Of a stretch of 37,063 nucleotides of DNA, positions 1 to 10,563 are shown piece after piece. The notes beneath the pieces were generated by a model. It did not search any database. It was not told where the DNA came from and saw only the letters and a list, made by a program, of their open reading frames with translations. Position 1 is the stretch's first letter. The number at the start of each line of letters is the position of its first letter. The position numbers were made by a program, and so were the translations under genes. Source of the stretch: an uncultured Gemmiger sp. (GTDB lineage Bacteria > Bacillota > Clostridia > Oscillospirales > Ruminococcaceae); the NCBI GenBank assembly GCA_944388215.1, contig CALXHT010000019.1, positions 1 to 37,063 on the forward strand. The letters run 5' to 3'.

Positions 1-27
1 AAACGGCCCCCGGCGGGAATTTGCCAC

Positions 28-55
28 AAAAAAAGCACAGGGCAGAACCCTGTGC
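28..55 (-). terminator. Intrinsic terminator of cysE
   Basis: On the minus strand the perfect 8-bp stem GCACAGGG/CCCTGTGC with a 5-nt loop is followed by seven T. It begins 6 bases after the cysE stop codon. Confidence 0.85.
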
Positions 56-60
56 GGCGG

Positions 61-732
61 TTACGGTTTGGCAGTGGGAGCAGGGGCGGGTTTGTCGGGC
101 GGGTATTCGCCCTGAAGCTTGGCCTCCATCCGGCTCAGGCGCGCCTCCAGCTCGTTGATGCGGTTGCTGAGGATGTCGGGCAGGGCCTGCTGGTCCAGGT
201 CGTCGGCGGGGCAGCACTTGATGTTGCCCACCCGCACCACCTCGGCAGGCACGCCCACGGCAGTGGCGTTGGCGGGCAGGTTCTTCAGGACCACGCTGCC
301 GGCGCCCACGCGCACGTTGTCGCCGATGTAGACGGGGCCCAGCACCTTGGCGCCGGCGCCCACCAGCACGTTGTTGCCCAACGTGGGGTGGCGCTTGCCG
401 GTATCCTTGCCGGTGCCGCCCAGCGTCACGCCGTGGTAGATGGTGCAGTTGTCGCCGATCTCGGTGGTTTCGCCGAAGACGATGCCCATGCCGTGGTCGA
501 TGAACAGCTTGTGGCCGATCTTGGCGCCGGGGTGAATCTCGATGCCGGTCAGATGGCGGGAGACCTGGCTGATGAGCCGGGCAATGAAGAACAGCTTCTT
601 CTGATAGAGGAAATGTGCGATGCGGTGCGTGACCAGCACGTGAAAACCGGGGTACAGGATGATGACTTCCAGCACGTTGCGGGCGGCGGGGTCCTTATCC
701 CGGATGTTTTTTGCGTCTTCCCAAAGACCCAT
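61..732 (-). CDS. cysE: Serine O-acetyltransferase
   Basis: Transfers acetyl from acetyl-CoA to L-serine, giving O-acetylserine, the cytoplasmic precursor of cysteine. The 223-residue product matches the short Bacillus-type CysE rather than the longer enterobacterial form. A short helical N-terminus leads into left-handed beta-helix hexapeptide repeats (about residues 62-165). The DHG...FGET segment holds the Asp79/His80 pair expected at the active site, and HGVTLGGTGK (100-109) is the CoA-binding region. The C-terminus has a short helix rich in E/R/L and a Pro/Ala-rich tail. ATG at 732 follows GGAAAGGAA. The gene stands alone, divergent from the pyr operon, with its own promoter and terminator. 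No T-box or other riboswitch is visible in its short leader, so cysteine control is not evident. Family assignment is secure. Confidence 0.95.
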   Translation of the reverse strand: MGLWEDAKNIRDKDPAARNVLEVIILYPGFHVLVTHRIAHFLYQKKLFFIARLISQVSRHLTGIEIHPGAKIGHKLFIDHGMGIVFGETTEIGDNCTIYHGVTLGGTGKDTGKRHPTLGNNVLVGAGAKVLGPVYIGDNVRVGAGSVVLKNLPANATAVGVPAEVVRVGNIKCCPADDLDQQALPDILSNRINELEARLSRMEAKLQGEYPPDKPAPAPTAKP

Positions 733-772
733 GATGATTTCCTTTCCCTAAAACCAAGCGATACACATCTAA

Positions 773-801
773 ATACTAGCACACTTTGCCGTAAAAGGCA
801 A
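773..801 (-). promoter_or_regulatory. Promoter of cysE
   Basis: On the minus strand TTGCCT (801-796), a 17-bp spacer and TAGTAT (778-773) with an extended -10 TGC lie about 40 bases before the cysE start codon. This is sequence match only. Confidence 0.6.
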
Positions 802-894
802 TCATCCGGACAGGGACGTGTATTTTTGTCAAAATGTCCAAAAGTTGACGCAAAAATCCATAAAATCCCTCGATGCGGAAAGGACCGCTTTGCA

Positions 895-923
895 TTGACA
901 CTGACGGCCCGGCATGGTACAAT
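895..923 (+). promoter_or_regulatory. Promoter of the pyr operon
   Basis: TTGACA at 895-900, a 17-bp spacer and TACAAT at 918-923 give a near-consensus sigma-A promoter. The predicted start near 930 leaves a leader of about 190 nt before pyrC. Confidence 0.9.
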
Positions 924-957
924 AAGTAAAATCTGTGTAAGGGGAGAGGTGCGCCGT

Positions 958-1035
958 ATGATGAGCTGTTCTGCCAGCTTCAAAATCTACGGTGGGGTGT
1001 TCTTTCCCGGCACTGCACGGGGTATTGCTTTTTGA
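958..1035 (+). CDS. Leader peptide of the pyr operon (25 aa)
   Basis: A 25-codon ORF starts at tandem ATG codons (958 and 961), 8 bases after the purine-rich SD AAGGGGAGAGG. It ends with TGA at 1033-1035, one base before the terminator stem at 1036. The product starts MMSCSASF and ends RGIAF; it has no clear membrane segment or domain. A ribosome at the stop codon would cover the 5' arm of the terminator, so the likely role is regulatory in cis, as with E. coli pyrL, rather than through the peptide. The last codons (ATT GCT TTT TGA) are U-rich, where polymerase would slow when UTP is scarce. The function is an inference from position; translation is not shown. Confidence 0.6.
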   Translation: MMSCSASFKIYGGVFFPGTARGIAF

Positions 1036-1066
1036 CTTTTCCCTTTTTCGGGAAAAGTTTTTTTTT
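1036..1066 (+). terminator. Attenuator hairpin before pyrC
   Basis: Stem CTTTTCCC (1036-1043)/GGGAAAAG (1050-1057) with a 6-nt U-rich loop is followed by nine T (1058-1066). It lies inside the pyr transcript, 53 bases before the pyrC start codon, so it must be bypassed for expression. Confidence 0.85.
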
Positions 1067-1119
1067 GCCCGCACGCCGAATCGCGTGGGGCGCCGCCAAG
1101 AAAAACAGGAGGTCTTGCC

Positions 1120-2310
1120 ATGCTGATCCGCAACGCAAAAGACTATAACGGGAAGCCGGTGGAACTCTGGCTGCGCGACGGCAAAATTGCCGCCGTGGGT
1201 CTGGGACTTCTGGTGCCGGACGGGGAGGAAGTGCTGGATGCCAAGGGCCGCACGGTGCTGCCCGCCTTCATCGATACCCACTGCCATTGGCGCACGCCGG
1301 GCTTTGAGTACAAGGAAGACATCGCCACCGGTTCTGCGGCGGCTGCCGCGGGCGGCTACACCTTCGTGAATCTGATGCCCAACACCAAGCCGGTGTGTTC
1401 CTCGGCGGAGATCGCCCACGCGGTGGAGGCGGAAGCCAAACGCATCGGTCTGTGCGATGCCAACCAGACGGTTTCCATCACCAGGGACTTTGACGGCAAG
1501 ACCATCGATCACCTGGCCACTCTGCCCGACGATATCAGGTTCATCACCGAGGACGGCCACGGCGTCATGAACAACGCGGTGATGGCCCGGGTCTTTGCCC
1601 TGGCCACCGAGCGGGGCCTGACGGTCATGTCCCACGCGGAGGACAGCGACATCAGCCCCTGGGACTACCGCCTGGCGGAGAACATCGAGACGGTGCGCAA
1701 CTGCCACCTGGCCGAGTACTACGGCACCCGGCTGCACATGTGCCACGTCTCCACCAAGGAGGCGGTGGACGCCATCCGGGTGAGCCGGATGCGGGGCGCG
1801 CGGGTCAGCTGCGAAGTGACGCCCCACCACCTGTGGTTCGACGACAGCCGCCTGCAGTACAAGGTCAACCCGCCCATCCGCAAGGCGGATGATGTGACCG
1901 CCCTGATCGAGGCCATCAAGGACGGTACCGTGACCTGCATCGGCACCGACCACGCCCCCCACACCGCGGAGGAGAAGGAAAAGGGCGCCGCCGGCATGGT
2001 GGGGCTGGAGACCGCTTTCGGCGTCTGCTACACCAAGCTCTGCCGGGAACAGTGCCTGCCGCTGGAGCTGCTCAGCTTCCTGATGAGCGCCGGCCCGGCC
2101 ACCGTGATGGGCCTGGCGGACCATAAGGGTCTGCTGCAGCCCGGCTACGACGCCGATGTGGTGCTGGTGGACCTGGACCACATGTACCAGGTGGACGCCT
2201 CGGAGCTGCACAGCAAGAGCAAGAACTGCCCCTACGACGGTGCCTATCTCTACGGTAAGGTCATCACCACCATCAAGGGCGGCAAGGTCACCTTTCAGAT
2301 TGAGGAATAA
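1120..2310 (+). CDS. pyrC: Dihydroorotase
   Basis: Closes N-carbamoyl-aspartate to dihydroorotate, the third step of UMP synthesis, in the cytoplasm. The 396-residue protein is an amidohydrolase of the class I type. It has the metal motif DTHCHWRTPG with His54 and His56, the MPNTKP loop (86-91), TEDGHG (143-148), His172 in SHAED, His209 in CHVSTKEA and Asp277 in GTDHAPHT. The ATG follows AGGAGG at a good distance (1108-1113). It is the first structural gene of the pyr operon, directly behind the leader attenuator. All expected metal and catalytic residues appear present. Confidence 0.95.
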   Translation: MLIRNAKDYNGKPVELWLRDGKIAAVGLGLLVPDGEEVLDAKGRTVLPAFIDTHCHWRTPGFEYKEDIATGSAAAAAGGYTFVNLMPNTKPVCSSAEIAHAVEAEAKRIGLCDANQTVSITRDFDGKTIDHLATLPDDIRFITEDGHGVMNNAVMARVFALATERGLTVMSHAEDSDISPWDYRLAENIETVRNCHLAEYYGTRLHMCHVSTKEAVDAIRVSRMRGARVSCEVTPHHLWFDDSRLQYKVNPPIRKADDVTALIEAIKDGTVTCIGTDHAPHTAEEKEKGAAGMVGLETAFGVCYTKLCREQCLPLELLSFLMSAGPATVMGLADHKGLLQPGYDADVVLVDLDHMYQVDASELHSKSKNCPYDGAYLYGKVITTIKGGKVTFQIEE

Positions 2311-2337
2311 CAACGAGAAAAGAACGGGGGAACCATC

Positions 2338-3198
2338 ATGACCAACATGGATAAACTGTACGAGAGTGTCGCGGCCAACGGCCCTGTCTGCGTGGGTCTG
2401 GACACCGAGATCAGCTACCTGCCCACCACCGACACCGCCAAGACGGCAGGGGAGAACGTGGTGGAGTTCAACCGCGCGCTGATTACCGCCACCAAGGGCG
2501 TGGCGGGCTGCTACAAGGTGCAGATCGCCTACTATGAGTCCCTGGGTCTGGACGGTATGCGCGCCTACGCCGAGACGCTGAAGATGGCGCGGGCCACCGG
2601 CCTGCCGGTCATTGCCGACATCAAGCGGGGCGACATCGCCAAGACCGCCGAGATGTACGCCAAGGCCCACTTCACCGGCGACTTCGAAGCCGATATCGTC
2701 ACGCTGGCCCCCTACATGGGTCTTGACTCCATCAGCCCCTATCTGCCCTACTGCAAGGAGCAGGGCAAGGGCGTGTTTGTGCTCTGCCGCACCTCCAACC
2801 CCGGCGCCAAGGATTTTGAGTACCAGAAACTGGCCGATGGCCGCCACATCTACGACCTGGTGGGCGACAGCCTCACCGAGTTGGGCAAGGATTACATGGG
2901 CGAGCACGGCTATTCCAGCGTGGGTCTGGTCATCGGCGGCACCTACACCGAGGAAGCCACCGCCATCCGCACGGCCTACAAGAACACCTTCTTCCTGATT
3001 CCGGGCTACGGCGCCCAGGGCGGCAAGGCGGCCGACATCGCCCAGTACCTGACCAAGGGCAACGGCGGCGTGGTCAATTCCAGCCGCGGTATCCTGCTGG
3101 CCTACAAGAAGCAGCCCGGCGTGGCCTTTGACGAGGCCGCCTACAACGAATGCGTGCGTATGCGGGAGGATATCCAGAGTGAGTGCAATAAGCTGTAA
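2338..3198 (+). CDS. pyrF: Orotidine 5'-phosphate decarboxylase
   Basis: Converts OMP to UMP, the last step of the pathway. At 286 residues it is longer than the usual enzyme of about 230-240 residues and fits the long (type 2) subfamily. The hallmark DIKRGDI (94-100) carries the catalytic Asp94, Lys96 and Asp99; GLDTE (20-24) is the N-terminal strand. PGYGAQGG near residue 223 fits the phosphate-binding end of the barrel. The start ATG follows a GGGGG stretch 27 bases after pyrC. Its last 20 bases overlap pyrK, so the two are probably translationally coupled. Confidence 0.95.
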   Translation: MTNMDKLYESVAANGPVCVGLDTEISYLPTTDTAKTAGENVVEFNRALITATKGVAGCYKVQIAYYESLGLDGMRAYAETLKMARATGLPVIADIKRGDIAKTAEMYAKAHFTGDFEADIVTLAPYMGLDSISPYLPYCKEQGKGVFVLCRTSNPGAKDFEYQKLADGRHIYDLVGDSLTELGKDYMGEHGYSSVGLVIGGTYTEEATAIRTAYKNTFFLIPGYGAQGGKAADIAQYLTKGNGGVVNSSRGILLAYKKQPGVAFDEAAYNECVRMREDIQSECNKL

Positions 3199-3949
3199 AC
3201 TTCAGGTGCTGGCCCAGGAAGCCCTGGCGCCGGACATCCGCCGCCTGGTGGTGCAGTGGCAGGACCCCCGCCACGAACCCCATGCCGGTCAGTTCTATAT
3301 GCTCCGGGCCTGGGCGCCCGACGCAACGCCTATCCTGTCCCGGCCCATCAGCGTCCACGACTTTGACAACCAGAGCGGTGCGCTGACCTTCCTGTATCAG
3401 GTAAAAGGGGAGGGCACCCAGAAGCTGGCGGCCCTGCAGCCGGGCCAGGCGCTGACCGTCACCGGCCCCTGCGGCAACGGGTTTGATGCCGCGGCCCTGG
3501 CCGGGCAGTATCAGAAAATCGCCGTGGTAGGCGGCGGCATCGGCACCGCGCCGCTGCTGCTGCTCTGCAAGCAGCTCTGCCGCGCCGGTGTGCGTCCCGA
3601 CCTGTTCGTGGGCTTCCGGGACGAGCCCTACGGCATGGAGAGCTTCGTGCCCTGGTGCCACACCATCCACCTGGCCACCGATTCCGGCGCCCACGGCCAC
3701 CACGGCCTGGTCACCGACCTGCTGGACGCCGCCAACTACGATGTGGTGCTGACCTGCGGCCCCATGGTCATGATGCGCGGTGTTGCCAAACTCTGCGCGG
3801 CGGCGGGCACGCCCTGCCTGGCCAGCCTGGAAAAGAAGATGGCCTGCGGACTGGGCGCCTGCCTGGGCTGCACCTGCCACACCAAGGTGGGCCCCCGCAC
3901 GGTCTGCAAGGACGGACCGGTATTCAAAGCCGAGGAGGTGTTTGACTGA
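3179..3949 (+). CDS. pyrK: Dihydroorotate dehydrogenase B, electron transfer subunit
   Basis: Passes electrons from the PyrD flavin to NAD+ through FAD and a [2Fe-2S] cluster. I chose GTG at 3179 because GGGAGGA (3164-3170) lies 8 bases upstream; a more upstream ATG at 3128 lies deep within pyrF. The 256-residue product has an FAD-binding barrel with RPIS (55-58), a GGGIGTAPLL nucleotide-binding loop (118-127) and C-terminal cluster ligands Cys223, Cys228, Cys231 and Cys243 in the spacing C-x4-C-x2-C-x11-C. It overlaps the end of pyrF by 20 bases and shares one base with the pyrD start. Its presence shows that the PyrD here is the NAD-linked class 1B enzyme. Confidence 0.93.
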   Translation: MSAISCKLQVLAQEALAPDIRRLVVQWQDPRHEPHAGQFYMLRAWAPDATPILSRPISVHDFDNQSGALTFLYQVKGEGTQKLAALQPGQALTVTGPCGNGFDAAALAGQYQKIAVVGGGIGTAPLLLLCKQLCRAGVRPDLFVGFRDEPYGMESFVPWCHTIHLATDSGAHGHHGLVTDLLDAANYDVVLTCGPMVMMRGVAKLCAAAGTPCLASLEKKMACGLGACLGCTCHTKVGPRTVCKDGPVFKAEEVFD

Positions 3950-4857
3950 TGGCAGACCTGCATGTGGATTTTCTCGGCAAGCGTTTGGCCGGCCCGGTCA
4001 TCGCCGCTTCCGGCACCTTTGGCTTCGGCCCGGAGTACGCCGACATCGAGGACCTGCGGGTGCTGGGCGGCATCTCCGGCAAGGGGCTGACCCTCCACGG
4101 CCAGCCCGGCAACGAGGGCGAGCGCCTCTACGAGACGCCCTCCGGCCTGATGAATTCCATCGGGCTGCAGAACCCCGGCGTACAGCATTTCATTGACAAC
4201 GAGCTGCCGGCCATGCGCAAATGCGGCACCACCGTCTGGGCCAACCTGGGTGGCCACACCATCGAGGAGAACGTGGAGGGCGTGGAGATGCTCTGCGCCG
4301 CCGGCATCGATGTGCTGGAACTGAACATCAGCTGCCCCAACGTGAAGCAGGGCGGGCTCGCCTTCGGCATCCGGGCACAGGATGCCAGCGAGGTGGTCAG
4401 CGCCGTGCGCAAGGTCTGCACGGTGCCGCTGGTGGTCAAGCTCAGCCCCCAGGCGGAGAGCATCCCCGAGATGTGCAAGGCGGTGGAGGCGGCGGGTGCC
4501 GACGGCATCAGCCTGTGCAACACCTTCCAGGCCTGCGCCATCGACCTGGAAAAGCGCCGCCCGGTGTTCAACAACACCTTTGCGGGGCTGTCCGGCCCGG
4601 CGGTGCGACCCATCGCCCTGCGGATGGTCTGGCAGGCGGTGGGCGCCGTCAAGATCCCCGTGGTGGGGCTGGGCGGCATCCTCACCGGTAAGGACGCGCT
4701 GGAATTCATCATGGCCGGCGCAGCCGCGGTGCAGGTGGGCACGGCCAACTTCCTGGACCCCCAGGCCTGTGTGCGCATCACCGCCGAGATCGGGCAGTGG
4801 ATGGATGCCCACGGTGTCAGGACCCTGGACGAGATCCGCGGCTGCGCCCGCAGCTGA
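3949..4857 (+). CDS. pyrD: Dihydroorotate dehydrogenase B, catalytic subunit
   Basis: Oxidises dihydroorotate to orotate using FMN and forms a heterotetramer with PyrK. The 302-residue TIM barrel has the family features: SGTFGFG near the N-terminus (21-27), SIGLQNPG (70-77), NISCPNVKQGG (126-136) with the catalytic Cys129 of class 1 enzymes, and GLGGI in the C-terminal phosphate-binding part. The ATG shares its first base with the pyrK stop codon (TGATG) and follows GAGGAGGTG. This arrangement suggests coupled, equimolar synthesis with PyrK. Confidence 0.95.
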   Translation: MADLHVDFLGKRLAGPVIAASGTFGFGPEYADIEDLRVLGGISGKGLTLHGQPGNEGERLYETPSGLMNSIGLQNPGVQHFIDNELPAMRKCGTTVWANLGGHTIEENVEGVEMLCAAGIDVLELNISCPNVKQGGLAFGIRAQDASEVVSAVRKVCTVPLVVKLSPQAESIPEMCKAVEAAGADGISLCNTFQACAIDLEKRRPVFNNTFAGLSGPAVRPIALRMVWQAVGAVKIPVVGLGGILTGKDALEFIMAGAAAVQVGTANFLDPQACVRITAEIGQWMDAHGVRTLDEIRGCARS

Positions 4858-4879
4858 TTTGAATTTTTATGCATCTATC

Positions 4880-4908
4880 TTGTAATAATATACAGACTGT
4901 GCTAGGAT
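4880..4908 (+). promoter_or_regulatory. Possible internal promoter before pyrE
   Basis: The 83-base pyrD-pyrE gap is AT-rich, unlike its surroundings, and contains TTGTAA (4880-4885), a 17-bp spacer and TAGGAT (4903-4908). It could give constitutive expression of pyrE-carAB beyond the attenuator. The match is moderate. Confidence 0.4.
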
Positions 4909-4940
4909 AAAAGGAAGAGAAACTACAGGAGGAACCTATC

Positions 4941-5537
4941 ATGGCGAGAGAAGCAATTGAAGTTTTGAAGGAATGTGAAGCCTTCCTGGAGGGGCATTTT
5001 CTGCTGTCGTCCGGCCGTCATTCCGGCGCCTACTGCCAGATGGCGTTTCTGCAGCAGTATCCCGACCGCTGCGCCGAGGTCATGGCGCCGATGGCCGAGA
5101 AGCTGAAGGAACTCAACGTGGATGTGGTTGTGGGCCCCGCCATGGGCGGCATCGTCTACGCCTACGAGCTGGGCCGCCAGCTGGGCAAGCGGGCCATCTT
5201 CACCGAGCGTGTGGACAACGTGATGACCCTCAAGCGGTTCCGTATCCATCCGGGTGAGCGCTGCATCATCGCGGAGGACGTGGTCACCACCGGCGTTTCC
5301 AGCCTGGAGACCAAGCGTGTCATCGAGGAAGCGGGCGGCGTCTGCCTGGGCATTGCCTGTGTGGTGGACCGCACCCGGGCCGAAGCGCCGTCTCCCATTC
5401 CCATCGTGGCCAGCGCGCTGAAGCTGGACCTGCCCAACTACGCCCCGGAAGAGTGCCCCATCTGCAAGGAGGGCAAGCTGCCGCTGGTCCATCTGGGCAG
5501 CCGCAAGATGAAGGAAGCGGCCAAGCAGACTCTTTAA
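4941..5537 (+). CDS. pyrE: Orotate phosphoribosyltransferase
   Basis: Joins orotate and PRPP to give OMP. The 198-residue protein has the type I phosphoribosyltransferase signature CIIAEDVVTTG (108-118) for PRPP and an N-terminal substrate part with SSGRHSGAYCQ (23-33). GPAMGGIVYA (65-74) is the usual flexible segment before the core. The ATG follows AGGAGG at a good spacing. The C-terminus carries a Cys-x2-Cys pair (PEECPICKEG), common in some Clostridial and archaeal relatives; its function is unknown to me. Confidence 0.94.
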   Translation: MAREAIEVLKECEAFLEGHFLLSSGRHSGAYCQMAFLQQYPDRCAEVMAPMAEKLKELNVDVVVGPAMGGIVYAYELGRQLGKRAIFTERVDNVMTLKRFRIHPGERCIIAEDVVTTGVSSLETKRVIEEAGGVCLGIACVVDRTRAEAPSPIPIVASALKLDLPNYAPEECPICKEGKLPLVHLGSRKMKEAAKQTL

Positions 5538-5559
5538 TAAGAAACAGGGAGTTTAGAAT

Positions 5560-6682
5560 ATGCAGGCATATCTGATACTGGCAAACGGCCGGGTGTTCCG
5601 CGGGCAGAGCATTGGCTGCCCCGGCACCACCATCGGCGAAGTGGTGTTTGCCACCGGTATGGTCGGCTTTGAGGAAACGCTGACCGACCCCAGCTACTAC
5701 GGGCAGATCATCACCCAGACCTACCCGCTCATCGGCAACTATGGCATGAACCATGAGGATGTGGAGAGCACCAAAGTCTGGGCGCAGGGGTACATTGTCC
5801 GCGAAGCGTGCAAGACGCCCTCCAACTTCCGCAGTGAGGAAACGCTGGATTCTTTCCTGAAACAGTATGGCATCATCGGCATCGAGGGCATCGATACCCG
5901 CAGCCTGACCCGCACCCTGCGGGAGAGCGGCGTCATGAACGGTGCCATCACCACCGAGTTTGATCCCGACGCGGAGCCCGAGAAGGTGGCGGCGATCATG
6001 CCGCAGATCCAGGCCTACGCCGTGGTGGACGCGGTCAAGACCGTCACCTGCCGGCAGGCCACCACCTACGAGCCCACCGCCCAGGGCGCCTGGGGCGAAA
6101 CGCCGCTGCATGTGGCGCTGCTGGACCTGGGCTGCAAGAACAACATCGTGCGCTGCCTGCAGAAGCGCGGCTGCCGTGTGACGGTGCTGCCCGGCTACAC
6201 CACCGCCGCCCAGCTGAAGGCGCTGAACCCCGACGGCCTGATGCTGTCCAACGGCCCCGGCGACCCGGCGGAAAACGTGGAGATCATCAAGAACATCGGC
6301 GAGATGCTGGATACCGGCATTCCGGCCTTCGGCATCTGCCTGGGCCATCAGCTGACGGCGCTGGCCGCCGGCGCCAAGACCTGCAAGCTGAAGTACGGCC
6401 ATCGCGGCGCCAACCAGCCGGTCAGCCATATCAGCGGCAGCCGCACCTTCATCACCAGCCAGAACCACGGCTACGCGGTGGAAGGGGAGACCCTGCCCGC
6501 CGAGGTGGGCCGTGTGAGCTACCGCAACGCCAACGACGGCACCTGCGAGGGCGTGGATTATTTCCGCTGGAACTGCTTCACGGTGCAGTTCCACCCCGAG
6601 GCCAACGGCGGCCCCAAGGATACCGAGTTCCTGTTTGACGAGTTTGTCAGCCGCATGCTGGCAGCGAAAGGAGTAACCGACA

Positions 6683-6690
<8 letters not shown>
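5560..6690 (+). CDS. carA: Carbamoyl phosphate synthase, small (glutaminase) subunit
   Basis: Hydrolyses glutamine and channels ammonia to CarB. The 376-residue protein has an N-terminal CarA-specific domain (about 1-150) and a class I glutamine amidotransferase domain with the nucleophile Cys260 in GICLGHQ and the partners His345 and Glu347 in QFHPEANGG. The oxyanion-loop motif SNGPGDP is also present. The gene overlaps the start of carB by 8 bases, so synthesis is probably coupled. Since it lies in the pyr operon, its product serves pyrimidines first; whether arginine synthesis shares it cannot be seen here. Confidence 0.96.
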
Positions 6691-9919
<3,229 letters not shown>

Positions 9920-9926
9920 TTTTATG

Positions 9927-9966
9927 AAAAAATGTGCCCGTACCGTGTGGTGCGGGCACATTTTTT
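9927..9966 (+). terminator. Terminator of the pyr operon
   Basis: The long stem AAAAAATGTGCCCG(T)ACC / GGT(G)CGGGCACATTTTTT with a 4-nt loop (9945-9948) ends in six T. It begins 8 bases after the carB stop codon. Confidence 0.92.
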
Positions 9967-10101
9967 GTGGATTCTGCGATAAAATTTGCGCCGGGCTGGC
10001 AGAAAAAGCAGCGTCTATTCGCTGAATGACGGAATTTGCGCGGCTGTATTTGGGGAATTTTAGACCATTTGCCGATTTCCGTCTCAATTGGTCAAAAACG
10101 C

Positions 10102-10130
10102 TTGATTCTGCGCGGTATTTTTTCTATAAT
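10102..10130 (+). promoter_or_regulatory. Promoter of the HU-like gene
   Basis: TTGATT (10102-10107), a 17-bp spacer and a perfect TATAAT (10125-10130) lie 56 bases before the start codon. The rest of the gap after the pyr terminator (9967-10101) shows no gene. Confidence 0.85.
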
Positions 10131-10186
10131 ATGGGGCGTAACAATAACAGGCACCATGCCTAAGCAATAGGGAGTATAAAGGAATT

Positions 10187-10462
10187 ATGACGAGATCTCA
10201 GTTGATTACCAAAGTTGCAAACGACACCGGCATGACCAGCGGCGAAGTGGAAAAGGTCATGGACTGCATTTTCGGCACCATCGGTGACGTGCTCAAGGGC
10301 GGCGACAAGGTTACGATTGCGGGTTTTGGCCGTTTTGAGATGCGGGAGCGCCAGACCAAGAACTTTACCAATCCCAAGACGAAGGTGACCAGCAAGCTGG
10401 AGCCCACCGCCATCCCCGGCTTCAAGGCCAGCGGCCGCCTCAAGGAGAAGGTCGCCCAGTAA
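10187..10462 (+). CDS. HU-family DNA-binding protein
   Basis: A 91-residue histone-like protein that would bend and compact DNA as a dimer. The N-terminal helical pair (MTRSQLITKVANDTGMTSGEVEKV) and GDKVTIAGFGRFE (about 40-52) match the HU/IHF family. The arm region differs from the common HU sequence: instead of GRNPRTGE it reads KNFTNPKTKVTSKLEPTAIPGFKASGRLKEKV, a divergence seen mainly in the DNA-contacting arm. The ATG follows AAAGGAA with 4-5 bases spacing. It is monocistronic with a strong promoter and terminator, as expected for an abundant nucleoid protein. Confidence 0.92.
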   Translation: MTRSQLITKVANDTGMTSGEVEKVMDCIFGTIGDVLKGGDKVTIAGFGRFEMRERQTKNFTNPKTKVTSKLEPTAIPGFKASGRLKEKVAQ

Positions 10463-10483
10463 ATCCTGTTACCCCACCGTTCG

Positions 10484-10510
10484 GACCGCCCTTGCAGGCG
10501 GTCTTTTTTT
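10484..10510 (+). terminator. Terminator of the HU-like gene
   Basis: Stem GACCGCC/GGCGGTC with loop cttgca is followed by seven T. Confidence 0.9.
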
Positions 10511-10523
10511 GTGAGCCCATAAC

Positions 10524-10561
10524 AAAACCCCCGCCCAGATTTCCATCCGGGCGGGGGTTTT
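10524..10561 (-). terminator. Terminator of the ACP/MaoC/SDR/GNAT cassette
   Basis: Perfect 13-bp inverted repeat AAAACCCCCGCCC / GGGCGGGGGTTTT around a 12-nt loop, immediately after the minus-strand stop codon. It has T runs on both strands, so it could also act on plus-strand transcripts. Confidence 0.85.
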
Positions 10562-10563
10562 CG

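Larger units (their letters stand above)
930..1119 (+). promoter_or_regulatory. pyr operon leader, probable attenuator
   Basis: The leader holds a Shine-Dalgarno sequence (939-949), a 25-codon ORF (958-1035), U-rich runs (1029-1033, 1037-1040, 1044-1048), an intrinsic terminator (1036-1066) and the pyrC ribosome-binding site. The purine-rich stretch AAGGGGAGAG (939-948) can also pair with CTTTTCCCTT (1036-1045), the 5' arm of the terminator, counting two G-U pairs, so an alternative helix that blocks the terminator and hides the leader SD is possible. Known pyr attenuators work through PyrR (Bacillus) or through UTP-dependent coupling of polymerase and ribosome (E. coli pyrBI). The ORF that ends at the hairpin favours the second type. 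I see only a weak resemblance to the PyrR-binding loop. Confidence 0.7.

Noticed and set aside
828..848. Inverted repeat GTCAA/TTGAC upstream of the pyr promoter as an operator
   Set aside because: Only 5-bp arms with an 11-base gap in AT-rich DNA; too weak to support.
937..975. PyrR-binding loop in the pyr leader
   Set aside because: GGGGAGAGG resembles part of the conserved loop, but the flanking conserved bases and a stable stem around it are not evident.
52..1035. A 327-codon plus-strand gene covering cysE and the pyr leader
   Set aside because: Its first part is antisense to cysE and it crosses the pyr promoter; only its last 25 codons have an SD and make sense as the leader ORF.
829..2907. 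Long open frame on the minus strand antisense to pyrC and pyrF (also 6647-10087 opposite carB, 23233-26604 opposite the M16/lgt/folD genes, 31628-33907 opposite ftsX and the M23 gene)
   Set aside because: GC-rich coding DNA leaves antisense frames open. The products are His/Gly/Val-rich with no domains, while the plus-strand genes are secure.
10151..10168. Tiny ORF ATG CCT AAG CAA TAG before the HU-like gene as a regulatory peptide
   Set aside because: Four codons with no SD and no structure next to it; probably chance.
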